Origin: Clostridiales bacterium
Lineage (GTDB): Bacteria > Bacillota > Clostridia > Lachnospirales > Lachnospiraceae
Direction of reading: 5' to 3'
Length of the DNA stretch: 15,459 nt
Assembly: GCA_018372435.1 (NCBI GenBank)
Contig: JAHAJA010000055.1
Coordinates: 1-15,459 of the forward strand
Shown: positions 15,401-15,459 of the stretch, one piece after another
How positions within the stretch are numbered: the stretch's first letter is position 1
Layout of the letters: each line of letters begins with the position of its first letter
Translations under genes and position numbers: made by a program
Notes under the pieces: generated by a model
The model's input: the letters and a program-made list of their open reading frames with translations, nothing else
What the model was told of the DNA's origin: nothing
Databases searched by the model: none

Positions 15401-15459
15401 ATGCGATTAACTAAAAAATCTAATATTAATTCTACACCAAGACAGTTGAAATTACCACT
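15401..15459 (+). CDS. Probable transposase, first 19 codons only
   Basis: The open frame starts at ATG 15401 and is still open at the window edge. It reads MRLTKKSNINSTPRQLKLP, with the next codon beginning CT (leucine). The short QLKLPL stretch resembles the Q-LPL start of IS1182-type transposases, but this is a very short match from memory. No ribosome binding site is visible, and a TATAAT (15390-15395) lies only five bases before the ATG. Weak expression signals would be normal for a transposase. Confidence 0.4.
   Translation, partial: MRLTKKSNINSTPRQLKLP

Larger units (their letters stand above)
15321..15459 (+). mobile_element. Left end of a probable insertion sequence, truncated by window edge
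   Basis: GGGGCTGTAAAAAAAAACTC, starting at 15321, looks like an IS terminal inverted repeat of the GGGGCTGT type. It is followed by a strong hairpin (15350-15385) and by the start of an open frame at 15401 that runs off the window. Terminal repeat, protective hairpin and then transposase is a common layout. The right end is outside the window, so neither the repeat nor a target duplication can be verified. Confidence 0.5.

Overview
The window reads as a low-GC Clostridia chromosome, most likely a Lachnospiraceae member close to Clostridium (Lachnoclostridium) phytofermentans. This is inferred from AT-rich coding sequence with clear AGGAGG-type ribosome binding sites, short TTGACA/TATAAT-type promoters, strong intrinsic terminators, a compact clostridial-type ThiC, and the general look of the proteins. 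The species was not confirmed by any search.

Layout: bases 1-96 are the last part (domains V and VI) of a group II intron read on the + strand. argH lies on the minus strand (178-1557), with a pair of ARG-box-like operators in front of it. Everything else is on the + strand. A family M32 metallocarboxypeptidase (1961-3460) ends in a textbook terminator. Enolase follows (3739-5046). The gap after it holds a sigma-A-like promoter, a 200-bp nested palindrome that looks like a non-coding MITE-type repeat (5141-5340), and a TPP riboswitch with two terminator hairpins in tandem. The riboswitch controls a thiamin operon, thiM-thiE-thiD-thiC (5581-9274). A nitroreductase with its own promoter and terminator comes next (9525-10154). 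It is followed by a three-gene cassette: an unusual regulator with a large uncharacterised N-terminal region and a C-terminal ArsR-type winged helix, then two half-size ABC exporters (11617-15303). The window closes in what looks like the left end of an insertion sequence, with a hairpin and the first 19 codons of a probable transposase.

How the genes work together: ThiC makes HMP phosphate from AIR, ThiD phosphorylates it to HMP-PP, ThiM phosphorylates salvaged hydroxyethylthiazole, and ThiE joins the two into thiamin phosphate. No thiazole-synthesis gene (thiG, thiH, thiS, thiF) is in the window, so the operon as seen is de novo for the pyrimidine and salvage for the thiazole. The regulator and the two ABC proteins are spaced and ordered like a self-regulated heterodimeric exporter. 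Its substrate cannot be read from the sequence.

Most of the window is conventional housekeeping. The less usual parts are the palindromic element wedged between a promoter and the TPP riboswitch, the tandem terminators in the thi leader, and the regulator/exporter cassette with heptad repeats just downstream of its promoter.
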